The notes under the pieces are model-generated. The model was given only the letters and a program-made list of their open reading frames with translations. It searched no databases and was not told where the DNA came from. From assembly GCF_014899185.1 (NCBI RefSeq), contig NZ_CP045201.1, positions 914,501 through 978,500 on the forward strand: 64,000 nt of DNA, in the 5' to 3' direction. The stretch comes from Pseudooceanicola spongiae. Its GTDB lineage: Bacteria > Pseudomonadota > Alphaproteobacteria > Rhodobacterales > Rhodobacteraceae. A program made the translations under genes and the position numbers. This document shows positions 37,287 through 45,952 of the stretch, piece by piece. The stretch's first letter is position 1; the number at the start of each line of letters is the position of its first letter.

Positions 37287-37378
37287 CACGCCGGATCTGC
37301 TCGCTGTTGGTCCGATGCGCTTACGCTCGGTGATCCTTTTCCGGGGTTTTGGGCGAGGTTGCCGCCTGCGACGGGCCG

Positions 37379-37765
37379 CTATTCTGCGTCGGTGTTGCGC
37401 ACCCGGCGCGCGCCCTCCCGTGGTTGCAGGGCATCGAGCGCATCCGCATTGTCGCGGCCCCAGTCATAGACCATATCCACCAGCCCCACGAACCGTTGCC
37501 CAAGGGGCGTGAGGGCATAGGTCACGGCGGGGGGTACGGTGCTGTCGATGCGACGGTCGATCAGGCCGCCGGCTTCCATGTCACGCAGGGTCTGAACGAA
37601 CATCTTCTTGGAGAGGCCTGGCAAGCTGCGGTGCAGGGCGCCACTGCGCGCCGCCCCCCTGTGTCGGGCCTTTAATGTGTGCAGGATCATGCTGGTCCAT
37701 TTCGTCGCAAAGATCTCCAACACGCGGCGCGGCGCGCAGTCTTCACGCCAGTCGGTTTCCTTCAT
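37379..37765 (-). CDS. HxlR-family regulator of the PRISE-type reductase gene
   Basis: 128 residues. Core EDCAPRRVLEIFATKWTSMILHTLKA, then LSKKMFVQTLRDMEAGGLIDR. The conserved N-terminal Cys is present (EDCAP). Divergent from a short-chain dehydrogenase-like gene, the usual set-up for a regulator and its target. Confidence 0.88.
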   Translation of the reverse strand: MKETDWREDCAPRRVLEIFATKWTSMILHTLKARHRGAARSGALHRSLPGLSKKMFVQTLRDMEAGGLIDRRIDSTVPPAVTYALTPLGQRFVGLVDMVYDWGRDNADALDALQPREGARRVRNTDAE

Positions 37766-37775
37766 GGTGGTCTCC

Positions 37776-37802
37776 TTTTGGTGACTACGTTCCGTTTTGG
37801 TG
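37776..37802. promoter_or_regulatory. Direct repeat of TTTTGGTG in the hxlR/reductase gap
   Basis: TTTTGGTG occurs at 37776-37783 and 37795-37802, 19 bases apart, in the short divergent gap. Possible regulator site; weak on its own. Confidence 0.35.
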
Positions 37803-37869
37803 CCGTCTAGCGCACTGCGGTCCGGCTGGCTAGGTGGGTGTCATATCTTGTAACGACAGGAGAGATCAC

Positions 37870-38937
37870 ATGACAAAGACCGCACTCGTCGTCGGCGCGA
37901 CCGGCATTCAGGGCAGCGCCATCGCGACCAAACTGGTTGAGGACGGCTGGAACGTCCTGGGGTTGGCGCGCACGCCACAGGATCAGCCCGGCGTCACCCC
38001 TATTGCGGCAGACCTGCTGAACCCTGAGGCGCTGGCGCAGGCACTTGAGGGCCACAAGCCGACCCATGTCTTCCTGACGACCTGGCTGCGTCAGGATACC
38101 GAGGCCGAGAATATTCGCGTCAATGCCACCATGGTGCGCAATCTGCTGGACGCCCTGCGCCCGGTTGGTGGCCTGGAGCATGTCGCCCTGGTGACCGGCC
38201 TGAAACACTATCTCGGGCCGTTCGAGGCCTATGGCAAGGGCACGCTGCCAAAGACCCCATTTCGCGAAGATCAGGGCCGCCTGGACGTCGCCAACTTCTA
38301 TTACGCGCAGGAGGACGAGGTCTTTACCGCTGCGGCCCGCGACGGGTTTGGCTACAGCATCCACCGCCCGCATACGGTCATCGGCAAGGCTGTCGGGAAC
38401 GCGATGAACATGGGCACCACGCTGGCGGTCTATGCCACGCTGTGCAAAGCGACCGGACGTCCTTTCCGGTTTCCGGGATCGCAGGTGCAGTGGGACTCGC
38501 TGACCGACATGACCGATGCCCGCCAGCTGGCGGATCAGGTGATCTGGGCCTCGGTGACGCCTGCTAAGCGCAACGAAGACTTCAATATCGTCAATGGTGA
38601 CGTCTTTCGCTGGAGCTGGATGTGGCACCGGATCGGTGACTATTTCGGCGTGCAGGTCGAGGACTTCGATGGCGTTGAACGCCCGCTTGAGCAGCAGATG
38701 AAAGACGATGCCGCCGCATGGACGCAGATCGCGCAGCAGCAGGGGCTGGCGGAAAAAGACCTCGCACGTCTTGCCTCGCCCTGGCACACCGATGCTGATT
38801 TGGGACGTCCGATCGAGGTTGTAACCGATATGGGCAAGAGCCGGGCCATGGGGTTCTCTGGCTATGTCGCGACGGATACGGCCTTTTTTGATCTGTTCGA
38901 CCGGTTGCGTGCCGATGGGATCATCCCCAAGGCGTGA
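37870..38937 (+). CDS. SDR-family enone reductase-like protein (PRISE type)
   Basis: 355 residues from the ATG at 37870 after AGGAGA. The Rossmann motif is VVGATGIQGSAIA. The segments ALVTGLKHYLGPF and FYYAQEDEV match the PRISE group (progesterone 5-beta-reductase/iridoid synthase-like), where Lys and Tyr in these segments are catalytic. Bacterial members reduce activated alkenes. Preceded by an HxlR regulator, so perhaps induced by enones or quinones (inference). Confidence 0.82.
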   Translation: MTKTALVVGATGIQGSAIATKLVEDGWNVLGLARTPQDQPGVTPIAADLLNPEALAQALEGHKPTHVFLTTWLRQDTEAENIRVNATMVRNLLDALRPVGGLEHVALVTGLKHYLGPFEAYGKGTLPKTPFREDQGRLDVANFYYAQEDEVFTAAARDGFGYSIHRPHTVIGKAVGNAMNMGTTLAVYATLCKATGRPFRFPGSQVQWDSLTDMTDARQLADQVIWASVTPAKRNEDFNIVNGDVFRWSWMWHRIGDYFGVQVEDFDGVERPLEQQMKDDAAAWTQIAQQQGLAEKDLARLASPWHTDADLGRPIEVVTDMGKSRAMGFSGYVATDTAFFDLFDRLRADGIIPKA

Positions 38938-38969
38938 CCTACAGAGCGGCGGGCTGAGTCCCACATACC

Positions 38970-39014
38970 AAAGCGATGCGCCCCTTTTCGCGAGGGGCGC
39001 ATCGCTTTTTTTTT
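38970..39014. terminator. Strong terminator after the reductase
   Basis: AAAGCGATGCGCCCC (38970-38984) pairs with GGGGCGCATCGCTTT, followed by further T on the plus strand. It also stands after the converging tctA gene. Confidence 0.85.
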
Positions 39015-39031
39015 GGCCGTGCGCCGAAGTG

Positions 39032-40531
39032 TCAGCTTGCTGCTTTGCCAGTCTGCCGGCGCGCCATAATCACTGTCAGAAATAACATCACGGCCGTCAG
39101 CGCATAGATTGCCAGCGCGATGGAGCTGTGAACCAGAATCCCGAAATCTCCGCCCGAAATGGACAGCGCGCGGCGCAGGTTGTTTTCCATATCCGCCCCC
39201 AGCAGCAGACCCAGCACAACCGGCACCAGCGAGATGTCGAGCTTGCGCAGCGCATAGCCCAGCACCCCGAAGGCGATCATCACGAAGAGGTCGAACGGCG
39301 CATGGCTGATCGAATAGATGCCGATGAAACTGACCATGATCACCACCGGCATCAGCAGCCACTGGGGCAAAGACAGCAACCGGGTGAAGATGCCCACCAG
39401 TGGCACGTTCATTACCAGCAGCACGACGTTGGCGATATAGAGCGAGGCGATCAGGCCCCAGACGATCTCGGGCTGGCGTTCGAACAGCAGCGGACCGGGC
39501 TGGATGTTGAGTGAAATCAGCAGGGCCAGCATCACGGCGGTCGTGCCACTGCCCGGAACGCCGAGGGTCAGCATCGGGATGAGAGCGCCGCCCGAAGCGG
39601 CGTTGTTGCCCGCCTCAGGCGCGGCAATGCCGCGTGGGTCGCCGGTGCCGAAGGTGCCGTCCTTGTCGCTGACCTGCTTTTCCACGTTGTAGGACACGAA
39701 GGCCCCCAGCGATGCGCCCGCGCCCGGCAGAACGCCGCAGATGAAGCCGATGACCGACCCGCGCAGCGACGCCGGGAACCCGGCGAACACCTCTCGCAGT
39801 TTGGGCAGGCCACGATCCAGGGGCACCGCCTCGCCGCCCTCGCCCGCAATCCGCTCGAAATACATCAGGATTTCGCTGATTGCGAACAGACCCACGATCG
39901 AGACGATGGGGTCGAAACCGTCATACAGGTTGTAGGATCCGAAGGTGAAACGCGCCGTCCCCGTCGCCGGGTCCAGCCCGACCGAGGCCAGCATCAGCCC
40001 GATGACCGCCGCCAGAAGCGTCTTGATCGGGTTCACCCCGGCGACACCACCGATGGTCGCAAACGCCATGACGTAGAGCGCGAAATAGTCGGCCGGTCCG
40101 AAATAGATCGCGGCCTTTGCAAGGTAGGGCGCAAAGAAGGTCAGTCCCAGCGTCGCCACTGTCGCCCCCACGAACGAGGCCACGGCCGAGATGCCAAGTG
40201 CCTGCGCCGCCTTGCCCTTCTTCGCCATAGGATAGCCGTCGAGGGTGGTCATGATTGCCGGTTCGTCGCCGGGAATGTTCAGCATGATCGAGGAAATCCG
40301 TCCTCCGTACATGCAGCCGTAATAGATGCAGGACAGCAGGATCAGCGCCGAGCCGGGCGACAGTTTCATCGCGAAGGCGACGGGGATCAGGATGGCAACA
40401 CCGTTCACTGGGCCAAGCCCCGGTAGCGCGCCGATCAGCGTGCCAATAAAGCAGCCGAAGACCGCCAGCCCGAGGTTGGTTGGGGTCAGCGCCACCGAAA
40501 AACCGTCCATCAGCGCGTTCAGAATATCCAT
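39032..40531 (-). CDS. tctA: Tripartite tricarboxylate transporter large permease
   Basis: 499 residues from the ATG at 40531. The TctA signature regions GALPGLGPVNGVAILIP and GVLPGAGASLGAFVSYNVEK repeat the GxxPGxG motif in the two halves; about 12 membrane helices. Downstream member of tctCBA. The substrate is a carboxylate that the adjacent CoA-transferase and lyase genes may metabolise. Confidence 0.93.
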   Translation of the reverse strand: MDILNALMDGFSVALTPTNLGLAVFGCFIGTLIGALPGLGPVNGVAILIPVAFAMKLSPGSALILLSCIYYGCMYGGRISSIMLNIPGDEPAIMTTLDGYPMAKKGKAAQALGISAVASFVGATVATLGLTFFAPYLAKAAIYFGPADYFALYVMAFATIGGVAGVNPIKTLLAAVIGLMLASVGLDPATGTARFTFGSYNLYDGFDPIVSIVGLFAISEILMYFERIAGEGGEAVPLDRGLPKLREVFAGFPASLRGSVIGFICGVLPGAGASLGAFVSYNVEKQVSDKDGTFGTGDPRGIAAPEAGNNAASGGALIPMLTLGVPGSGTTAVMLALLISLNIQPGPLLFERQPEIVWGLIASLYIANVVLLVMNVPLVGIFTRLLSLPQWLLMPVVIMVSFIGIYSISHAPFDLFVMIAFGVLGYALRKLDISLVPVVLGLLLGADMENNLRRALSISGGDFGILVHSSIALAIYALTAVMLFLTVIMARRQTGKAAS

Positions 40532-40538
40532 GTCACCC

Positions 40539-40970
40539 TCAGCCGATGAACGCAGGGGCCAGTGGCAAAGGCAGCCCCAGAACGTTGTTGAAAAGCAGAT
40601 ACAGCCCGACGCCTGTCCCAAGGCCCGTCGCGAGGGCGCGCATCGCCCGTGCCCCGAACAAGGCCGCGAGCAGTGCGGTGGCGAGCGTCGTCGAAACCGG
40701 AAAGCCCAGCGGCTCCAGCAGCAGGACGTAGCCGATCAGAACGGCCAGCGTGGCCAGTTGTTTCAGCCGCGCGCGATCCATGCGGAAGTCGGGGTTCGGG
40801 TCCGGTCGAAAGATCATGCCGAGGCTGAGGATGGCCGCCAGCGCGGCGACCATCTGCGGGAAGACCGCGGGGCCCAAAGGGTCCCCGAAGCCTGCCTCAT
40901 AGCCCCGGGCGACCAAAAATACCGTGACCGAAATCACCAGTATCATCAGCCCCACAAGGCGGTCGATCAT
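40539..40970 (-). CDS. tctB: Tripartite tricarboxylate transporter small permease
   Basis: 143 residues with four membrane helices, typical of TctB. Overlaps tctC by four bases at its start and lies seven bases before the tctA ATG. Confidence 0.88.
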   Translation of the reverse strand: MIDRLVGLMILVISVTVFLVARGYEAGFGDPLGPAVFPQMVAALAAILSLGMIFRPDPNPDFRMDRARLKQLATLAVLIGYVLLLEPLGFPVSTTLATALLAALFGARAMRALATGLGTGVGLYLLFNNVLGLPLPLAPAFIG

Positions 40971-41935
40971 TTGATGACGCCGATCTGGCGGGAGATTTCC
41001 TCCATCTGCTGCGCCTGTTGTTCGACATAGGTTTCGAACTCTGCACCGCCGCGCCAGACCGGGATCAGCCCGTTCGCCTCAGCCGCAGCCTTCCACTCCT
41101 CGCTGTCGTAAAGGGTGTTCAAGGCCGCGACCCAGCCGTCGTAATCGGCATCCGAGACCTCGCCGCCGGTGTAGAACCCGCGCCAGTTGTAGCCGGTCAC
41201 GTCATAGCCCTGCGCCTTGGCCGTGGGCGCGTCGGGGAAAGCCGGGATCGGGTCGTCCGACAGGGCCGCGAGAATGCGGATGTCGCCCGATTGCACGAAG
41301 CCCGCGATCTCGCCCAGGTCGGTCGACACCGCGCCAACCTGCCCGCCCATCATCTGGGTCACGGCGGGGCCACCCCCATCGAACTGCACCCAGCGGATTG
41401 CCTTGTAGGCGTCGCCGGTCATGCCCGCGCTGTCGGCCAGCATCAGCAAGCGGATGTGATCCCAGCCCCCTGCGCCTGACGAGCCTGCGACCGGCACCGA
41501 GGTCGGATCGTCCTTCAATGCGCCCAGCAAATCGTCGAGCGAGGCATAGGGCGAGGCTGCGGGCACCACGATGACGCCAACGTCAGAGCCGAGCATCCCG
41601 ACCCAACGCATCACATCCACACCACCGGGATATTTGCCCTGCGCGATCTGCGTGACACCGACGGTCGAGGTGGCGACCAGCAGATCGCCTTCATCCGCAC
41701 GTTTGCCGGCCACATTGGCAAAGGCTACCGCGCCGACACCGCCAGGCATGTTGGTGACCTGCACAGGGGCCTCTTCGATGCCAAGCTCGGTCAGCAGCCG
41801 CCCGACGGTGCGGCAGGTGAAATCCCAACCGCCACCGGGATCTGCCGGGGCAATGCATTCGGCCGCGCTCGCAGCTGTTGCCGACATTCCGGCAGCCATC
41901 ACGACCGCCACTAAAAGGTTGCGTTTCATAGACAT
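40967..41935 (-). CDS. tctC: Tripartite tricarboxylate transporter substrate-binding protein
   Basis: 322 residues; ATGs at 41935 and 41929 both follow GGGAGGAG. A signal peptide covers about 1-26. The mature protein starts ECIAPADPGGGWDFTCRTVG, the TctC carboxylate-binding P-loop-like region, followed by QVTNMPGGVGAVAFANVA. GAGGWDH in the middle is the second ligand loop. Confidence 0.92.
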   Translation of the reverse strand: MSMKRNLLVAVVMAAGMSATAASAAECIAPADPGGGWDFTCRTVGRLLTELGIEEAPVQVTNMPGGVGAVAFANVAGKRADEGDLLVATSTVGVTQIAQGKYPGGVDVMRWVGMLGSDVGVIVVPAASPYASLDDLLGALKDDPTSVPVAGSSGAGGWDHIRLLMLADSAGMTGDAYKAIRWVQFDGGGPAVTQMMGGQVGAVSTDLGEIAGFVQSGDIRILAALSDDPIPAFPDAPTAKAQGYDVTGYNWRGFYTGGEVSDADYDGWVAALNTLYDSEEWKAAAEANGLIPVWRGGAEFETYVEQQAQQMEEISRQIGVIK

Positions 41936-41968
41936 GTCTCCTCCCTGAGTTCTGTCTTCTTTCGGTTT

Positions 41969-42038
41969 TGGGGGGTAAGCCCCCTCCGCTCCAGTCTTTG
42001 GGGGCAAGCCCCCTCTCCGCGCGGTCCTCCACCGCGCG
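41969..42038. repeat. Three consecutive GC hairpins between tctC and its regulator
   Basis: GGGGGGTAAGCCCCC (about 41970-41984), GGGGGCAAGCCCCC (42000-42013) and CCGCGCGG...CCGCGCG (about 42017-42037) stand side by side. The first two are near copies. Lacking long T-runs, they may separate the GntR gene from tctC or stabilise mRNA. Confidence 0.5.
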
Positions 42039-42044
42039 AAGTCG

Positions 42045-42767
42045 TCAGTCTTGCGCCGTGCTGTCCACGATCCCACGCGTGCCAAGAAACCGTTTGGCAT
42101 TGCCGACGGCGACAAGGATCTGGTCGCGCACGGCGCGCGTGTGAAGTCGTACCGCCTCCGCTGCCGCCTCTTCGTTCCGGGCCGCAACGTGATCCAGTAT
42201 CGCACAATGCTCCGTCCAAGCCGTTTCGCGCTGCGCTGGATCACTGGCCAGCAGCCAGCGCAGACGCAGGGCACGCGCGACGGCATTCTGCACCGCGTCG
42301 CGCAGGAACACATTGCCCGAGAGCGCCGCCAGCTCGACATGGATATCGAGGCCTTGCGCCAGCCATTCCTCAGGGTCGATATCGGCGCGACCGCGATCGA
42401 CCGTGGCACGCAAGGCAGCCAGTCCCTCGGGGCTGGCACGTCGACTGGCCAGACGCACCGCGTCGTCCTCAACCTCCTCGCGGTACTCGAACAGCGCGTG
42501 GATCTCCTGAATGTCGATGGGGGCAACCTCATAACCGCCGCGGGCGCCACGGTTGATCAGGCCCTGCTGCACCAGCATGGCCAGCGCCTGACGGATCGGG
42601 GTGCGCGACACGCCATAGCGATCCTGCAGAAACCGCTCTGACACGGCCTCGCCCGGGGCGAAGGTCATCGACAGGATCTCCTGGCGCAGCAGCAGCAGGG
42701 CCTGATCCCCGCGCGGCGCAACAAGCCCTTGTTCGGCACCCGTTTTATGATCTCTGATTGTCGGCAT
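42045..42767 (-). CDS. GntR-family (FCD) regulator of the tct/HMGL/CoA-transferase locus
   Basis: 240 residues from the ATG at 42767, after AGAGGGG. Winged helix RQEILSMTFAPGEAVSERFLQDRYGVSRTPIRQALAMLVQQGLI, then an all-helical FCD ligand domain with the metal-binding residues near HVELAALSGN and WTEHCAILDHV. Lies between the transporter and enzyme arms; candidate operators precede it. Confidence 0.9.
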   Translation of the reverse strand: MPTIRDHKTGAEQGLVAPRGDQALLLLRQEILSMTFAPGEAVSERFLQDRYGVSRTPIRQALAMLVQQGLINRGARGGYEVAPIDIQEIHALFEYREEVEDDAVRLASRRASPEGLAALRATVDRGRADIDPEEWLAQGLDIHVELAALSGNVFLRDAVQNAVARALRLRWLLASDPAQRETAWTEHCAILDHVAARNEEAAAEAVRLHTRAVRDQILVAVGNAKRFLGTRGIVDSTAQD

Positions 42768-42786
42768 TGACCCCTCTGGTTGAGTC

Positions 42787-42808
42787 GGTATACCACGTTG
42801 GTGGACCA
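42787..42808. promoter_or_regulatory. Two GntR/FadR-type operators in the divergent promoter
   Basis: GGTATACC (42787-42794) and TGGTGGACCA (42799-42808) match the TGGTnnACCA pattern of FCD-type GntR regulators. Centres are 13 bases apart, between the regulator and the lyase gene. Confidence 0.65.
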
Positions 42809-42836
42809 CATCAACAGATTTGGCGGAGGAAAACGA

Positions 42837-43799
42837 ATGTCGCATCACAGAGTGCAGGGGTTCCCCGAACACGTCCGCGTCGTGGATGTGGGGCCACGGG
42901 ACGGATTGCAGGCCTGGCCTGATCCGGTGCCGACCGAGACCAAGATCGCCATGGTCAACGGGCTGATTGATGCCGGTATCCCTCAGCTGGAGGTGACCTC
43001 ATTTGTCTCGCCGCGCGCGGTGCCGCAGCTCTCCGATGCGGCCGAGGTGCTGGCCCAGATCGACCGCAGTCGCGGGGCCGAGCTGACGGCACTGGTGCCG
43101 AATGCGAAAGGTGCCGCGCGCGCGATTGAGGCCGGGATCGATGCGATGGTCGTGTTCCTGTCCGCCTCGGAGAGCCACAATCAGGCCAATGTGAATGGGT
43201 CGCGCGCCCGCTCTCTGGCGGCGGCCGCAGAGATTGCCCGCATGGGCGAACAGGCCGGTATTCCGGTTTATGGCGCCATCGCCACCGCCTTTGGCTGCCC
43301 GTTTGAGGGCAATGTGCCCGTCGCCGATATCGTGCATGTGGCACAGGCCTATGCCGACAGCGGTATTCGCAAGATCAGCCTTGGCGACACCACTGGCATG
43401 GCGACGCCGCTGCTGGTGCAGGAGCGTTGCCGCAACCTAGCCGAGGCGGTCCCCGAGGCCGACATTGCCCTGCATTTTCACAATACGCGCGGCGTCGGTC
43501 TGGCCTGTGTCTATGCCGGTTTGCTGGAGGGGATCACCCGGTATGAGGCCAGTCTTGGCGGCATTGGCGGCTGCCCCTTTGCGCCCGGCGCCACCGGCAA
43601 TATCTGCACCGAGGATCTGGTCTATCTGCTGCACGAAAGCGGCGTCGAGACTGGGATCGATGCCGACAAGCTGCTCAGCCTCGCCCGCTGGACGGAAACG
43701 CAACTGGGCCGCGCCCTGCCCGGTCAGCTGATCAAGGCCGGACCGCGGCTGCATCTACGTCAGCGCGACGAAGTGCGCAGCGCCAGTGGGCGCGCGTGA
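42837..43799 (+). CDS. HMG-CoA lyase-family enzyme (HMGL-like TIM barrel)
   Basis: 320 residues from the ATG at 42837, after GGCGGAGG. Signatures are DVGPRDGLQ (metal Asp and catalytic Arg), LHFHNTRG (metal histidines) and GGIGGCPFAPGATGN (catalytic Cys). It cleaves a 3-hydroxy-acyl-CoA into acetyl-CoA or pyruvate plus a second product. The stop overlaps the CoA-transferase start, suggesting that enzyme supplies its CoA ester. Confidence 0.88.
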   Translation: MSHHRVQGFPEHVRVVDVGPRDGLQAWPDPVPTETKIAMVNGLIDAGIPQLEVTSFVSPRAVPQLSDAAEVLAQIDRSRGAELTALVPNAKGAARAIEAGIDAMVVFLSASESHNQANVNGSRARSLAAAAEIARMGEQAGIPVYGAIATAFGCPFEGNVPVADIVHVAQAYADSGIRKISLGDTTGMATPLLVQERCRNLAEAVPEADIALHFHNTRGVGLACVYAGLLEGITRYEASLGGIGGCPFAPGATGNICTEDLVYLLHESGVETGIDADKLLSLARWTETQLGRALPGQLIKAGPRLHLRQRDEVRSASGRA

Positions 43800-44980
43800 T
43801 GGGCGTGTCGGCAAAGCTTCCCCTCGACGGCGTGCGGGTGATCGATCTGACGCGCATCCTGTCGGGGCCGTTCTGCTCGATGCTGCTCGGGGATATGGGC
43901 GCAGAGGTGATCAAGATCGAAAGCCGGGACGGAGATCCGGTGCGGGCACAGGGCCATCACAAGGACGGGTTGTCGTGGTATTTCGCCGGGTTCAACCGCA
44001 ACAAGAAGTCCGTCGTGCTGGATCTGCACACCGATGAGGGCAAGGCCGCGTTGACCCGTTTGCTGGAGGGCGCGGATGTCCTGGTCGAAAACTATCGCCC
44101 CGGCGTGCTGGCGCGTATGGGCTTTTCTCAGGCCCGCCTTGAGGCGCTGAATCCGGGCCTTGTGACCGCCAGCATCAACGGGTTCGGCAGCGAAGGCCCC
44201 TATACGGAGCGTCCTGCTTTTGACTTCATCGCTCAGGCGATGAGTGGATTCATGAGCGTGAATGGCCCTGATGCGGCGCATCCCATGCGGGCCGCACAGC
44301 CGATTTCCGACCTGATTGCGGGCCTCTATTCCGCCTTCGGCATTGTCTCTGCGCTGCGCGGGCGCGACCGCGACGGCCTTGGCCAGCATGTCGAAACGGC
44401 GATGGTGAACGGCGCGCTGAGCTTTATGGCCTATCTTGCGTCAGAGCATTTCGTGACCGATCGCAACCCGGTTCAGACCGGCAATGATCACCCGCTCGTG
44501 GCGCCCTATGGTCTGTATGAAACAGCCGATGGGCAGATCGCCATCGCCCCGTCAAACGAGCAGATCCTGCAAAAGCTGCTGAGCGAGATCGGCCTGCCGA
44601 CCCTGATGCAGGACCCGCGCTTTGACAGCAACGACAAGCGCTTTGCGCGCCGTGCCGAGTTGCATGACATCCTCGATGCGGCGATGGCCACGGACAGTCG
44701 CGACAACTGGATCGCCCGTTTGAACCGGGCCGGTGTGCCAGCCGGCAAGGTCCAGTCGTTGCAGGATGTTTTCACGGACCCGCAAATCGTGGCTCAGGAG
44801 ATGGCGATCGACGTGCATCATGAAGGGCACGGAAACGTGCGGATGCTCGGCTTTCCGGTCAAGCTGAGCCGGACCCCCTGTGCGGCCCGCCTGCCCGCTC
44901 CGAAGCTGGGCGAACACACAGATGCCGTGCTGTCCGCCGCTGGCGTGAGCCCCATGGCCACAGGTAGAGAGATTTCCTGA
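43799..44980 (+). CDS. Class III (Frc/CaiB-type) CoA-transferase
   Basis: 393 residues from the ATG at 43799 (a GTG at 43796 is the alternative). N-terminal GVRVIDLTRILSGPFCSMLLGDMGAEVIKIE is the family hallmark. The catalytic Asp is probably in PAFDFIAQAMSGFMSVNG. It moves CoA between carboxylates. Together with the lyase and TctABC, it fits uptake, activation and cleavage of a branched hydroxy-dicarboxylate such as citramalate or 3-hydroxy-3-methylglutarate (inference). Confidence 0.88.
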   Translation: MGVSAKLPLDGVRVIDLTRILSGPFCSMLLGDMGAEVIKIESRDGDPVRAQGHHKDGLSWYFAGFNRNKKSVVLDLHTDEGKAALTRLLEGADVLVENYRPGVLARMGFSQARLEALNPGLVTASINGFGSEGPYTERPAFDFIAQAMSGFMSVNGPDAAHPMRAAQPISDLIAGLYSAFGIVSALRGRDRDGLGQHVETAMVNGALSFMAYLASEHFVTDRNPVQTGNDHPLVAPYGLYETADGQIAIAPSNEQILQKLLSEIGLPTLMQDPRFDSNDKRFARRAELHDILDAAMATDSRDNWIARLNRAGVPAGKVQSLQDVFTDPQIVAQEMAIDVHHEGHGNVRMLGFPVKLSRTPCAARLPAPKLGEHTDAVLSAAGVSPMATGREIS

Positions 44981-45099
44981 GGCGTTGAAACTCTGGCTTG
45001 TACGGGCTTCTCTTTTGGCATCGGAAGAAAAGCAGATCAGCGCGAAGGGGGCGCTGCTGTCTAGCAAGTAAGATGGTGTCGTCAGGGCGAGCGCGACAC

Positions 45100-45148
45100 A
45101 TCATATGGTGATCTGTGAAAATTCACGGCATTATATGTTTCATATGGT
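45100..45148. promoter_or_regulatory. CATATG-centred sites upstream of the GntR gene
   Basis: ATCATATGGTGATC at 45100-45113 and CATATGGT again at 45141-45148 lie in the 280-base AT-richer gap before the GntR gene at 45263. A 14-base near copy of the first is found at 49307-49320 upstream of the TRAP binding protein. Confidence 0.55.
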
Positions 45149-45262
45149 ATTGCCCATAAAATCCTATATTGCTCCTTAAAGTGTCACCGCTACGCTGCTA
45201 TTTGGGCCACCGGGCCCGCAGGCGATGGCACTGGCCACGCCACACAGACAGGAGACAGGCGC

Positions 45263-45949
45263 ATGAGTGGAAAGACGTTTTTCCTCGACAAGGACGGTGA
45301 CAGCATTGCTGACAAGGTCCTGCGCCGGATCCGCTTTGATATCATCACCAATACTCTGAAGCCCGGTGACCGGCTGCGGCTGGAGCGCCTGCGTGAAACA
45401 TATGGTGCCAGTGTCAGCACGCTGCGAGAGATCCTCAACCGGCTGGCGGCGGAGTACTTCGTCGTGGCCGAGGGCAATCGTGGCTTCGGCGTGGCCCCGA
45501 TCAGTCAGCGGGACCTGCGCGATATCTGTGAAATGCGTCTGCTTCTGGAATGCCATGCCCTGCGCCGCTCGATCGAGGTTGGCTCGCTCGACTGGGAAGC
45601 GCAGGTGGTCTGCTGCCATCACAAGCTGCATACGGTCGAAAGCCAGCTGATCGGCGGTGACGACACGCAGGTCATGAAATGGGTGCAGTACGACTGGGAT
45701 TTTCACCATGCGACGGTTGTGGCCTGCGACAGGCCCGTCCTCAGCGCCAGCCACTCCAACATCTTTGACCGCTTCATGCGTTACCATCTCTACGTGCTGG
45801 ACTTTCGCGGCCGCCCCGCTGCGGAAGAACATGCCCGCTTGCGGGATCTGGTGGTCGGGCGCGATGCAGACGGAGCCGTCGCGCTGCTCACCTCTCATGT
45901 CACGGCCGGGATGGAACACATCATTGCAAGCGGCAAGATCCCGGCCTGA
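45263..45949 (+). CDS. GntR-family (FCD) regulator, probable regulator of the aroQ-like/TRAP genes
   Basis: 228 residues. Winged helix ADKVLRRIRFDIITNTLKPGDRLRLERLRETYGASVSTLREILNRLAAEYFV, then an FCD domain with DWDFHHATV. Converges on the aroQ-like gene (three bases between stops), with no shared promoter, but shared site sequences tie it to the TRAP promoter. Confidence 0.88.
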   Translation: MSGKTFFLDKDGDSIADKVLRRIRFDIITNTLKPGDRLRLERLRETYGASVSTLREILNRLAAEYFVVAEGNRGFGVAPISQRDLRDICEMRLLLECHALRRSIEVGSLDWEAQVVCCHHKLHTVESQLIGGDDTQVMKWVQYDWDFHHATVVACDRPVLSASHSNIFDRFMRYHLYVLDFRGRPAAEEHARLRDLVVGRDADGAVALLTSHVTAGMEHIIASGKIPA

Positions 45950-45952
45950 CAG

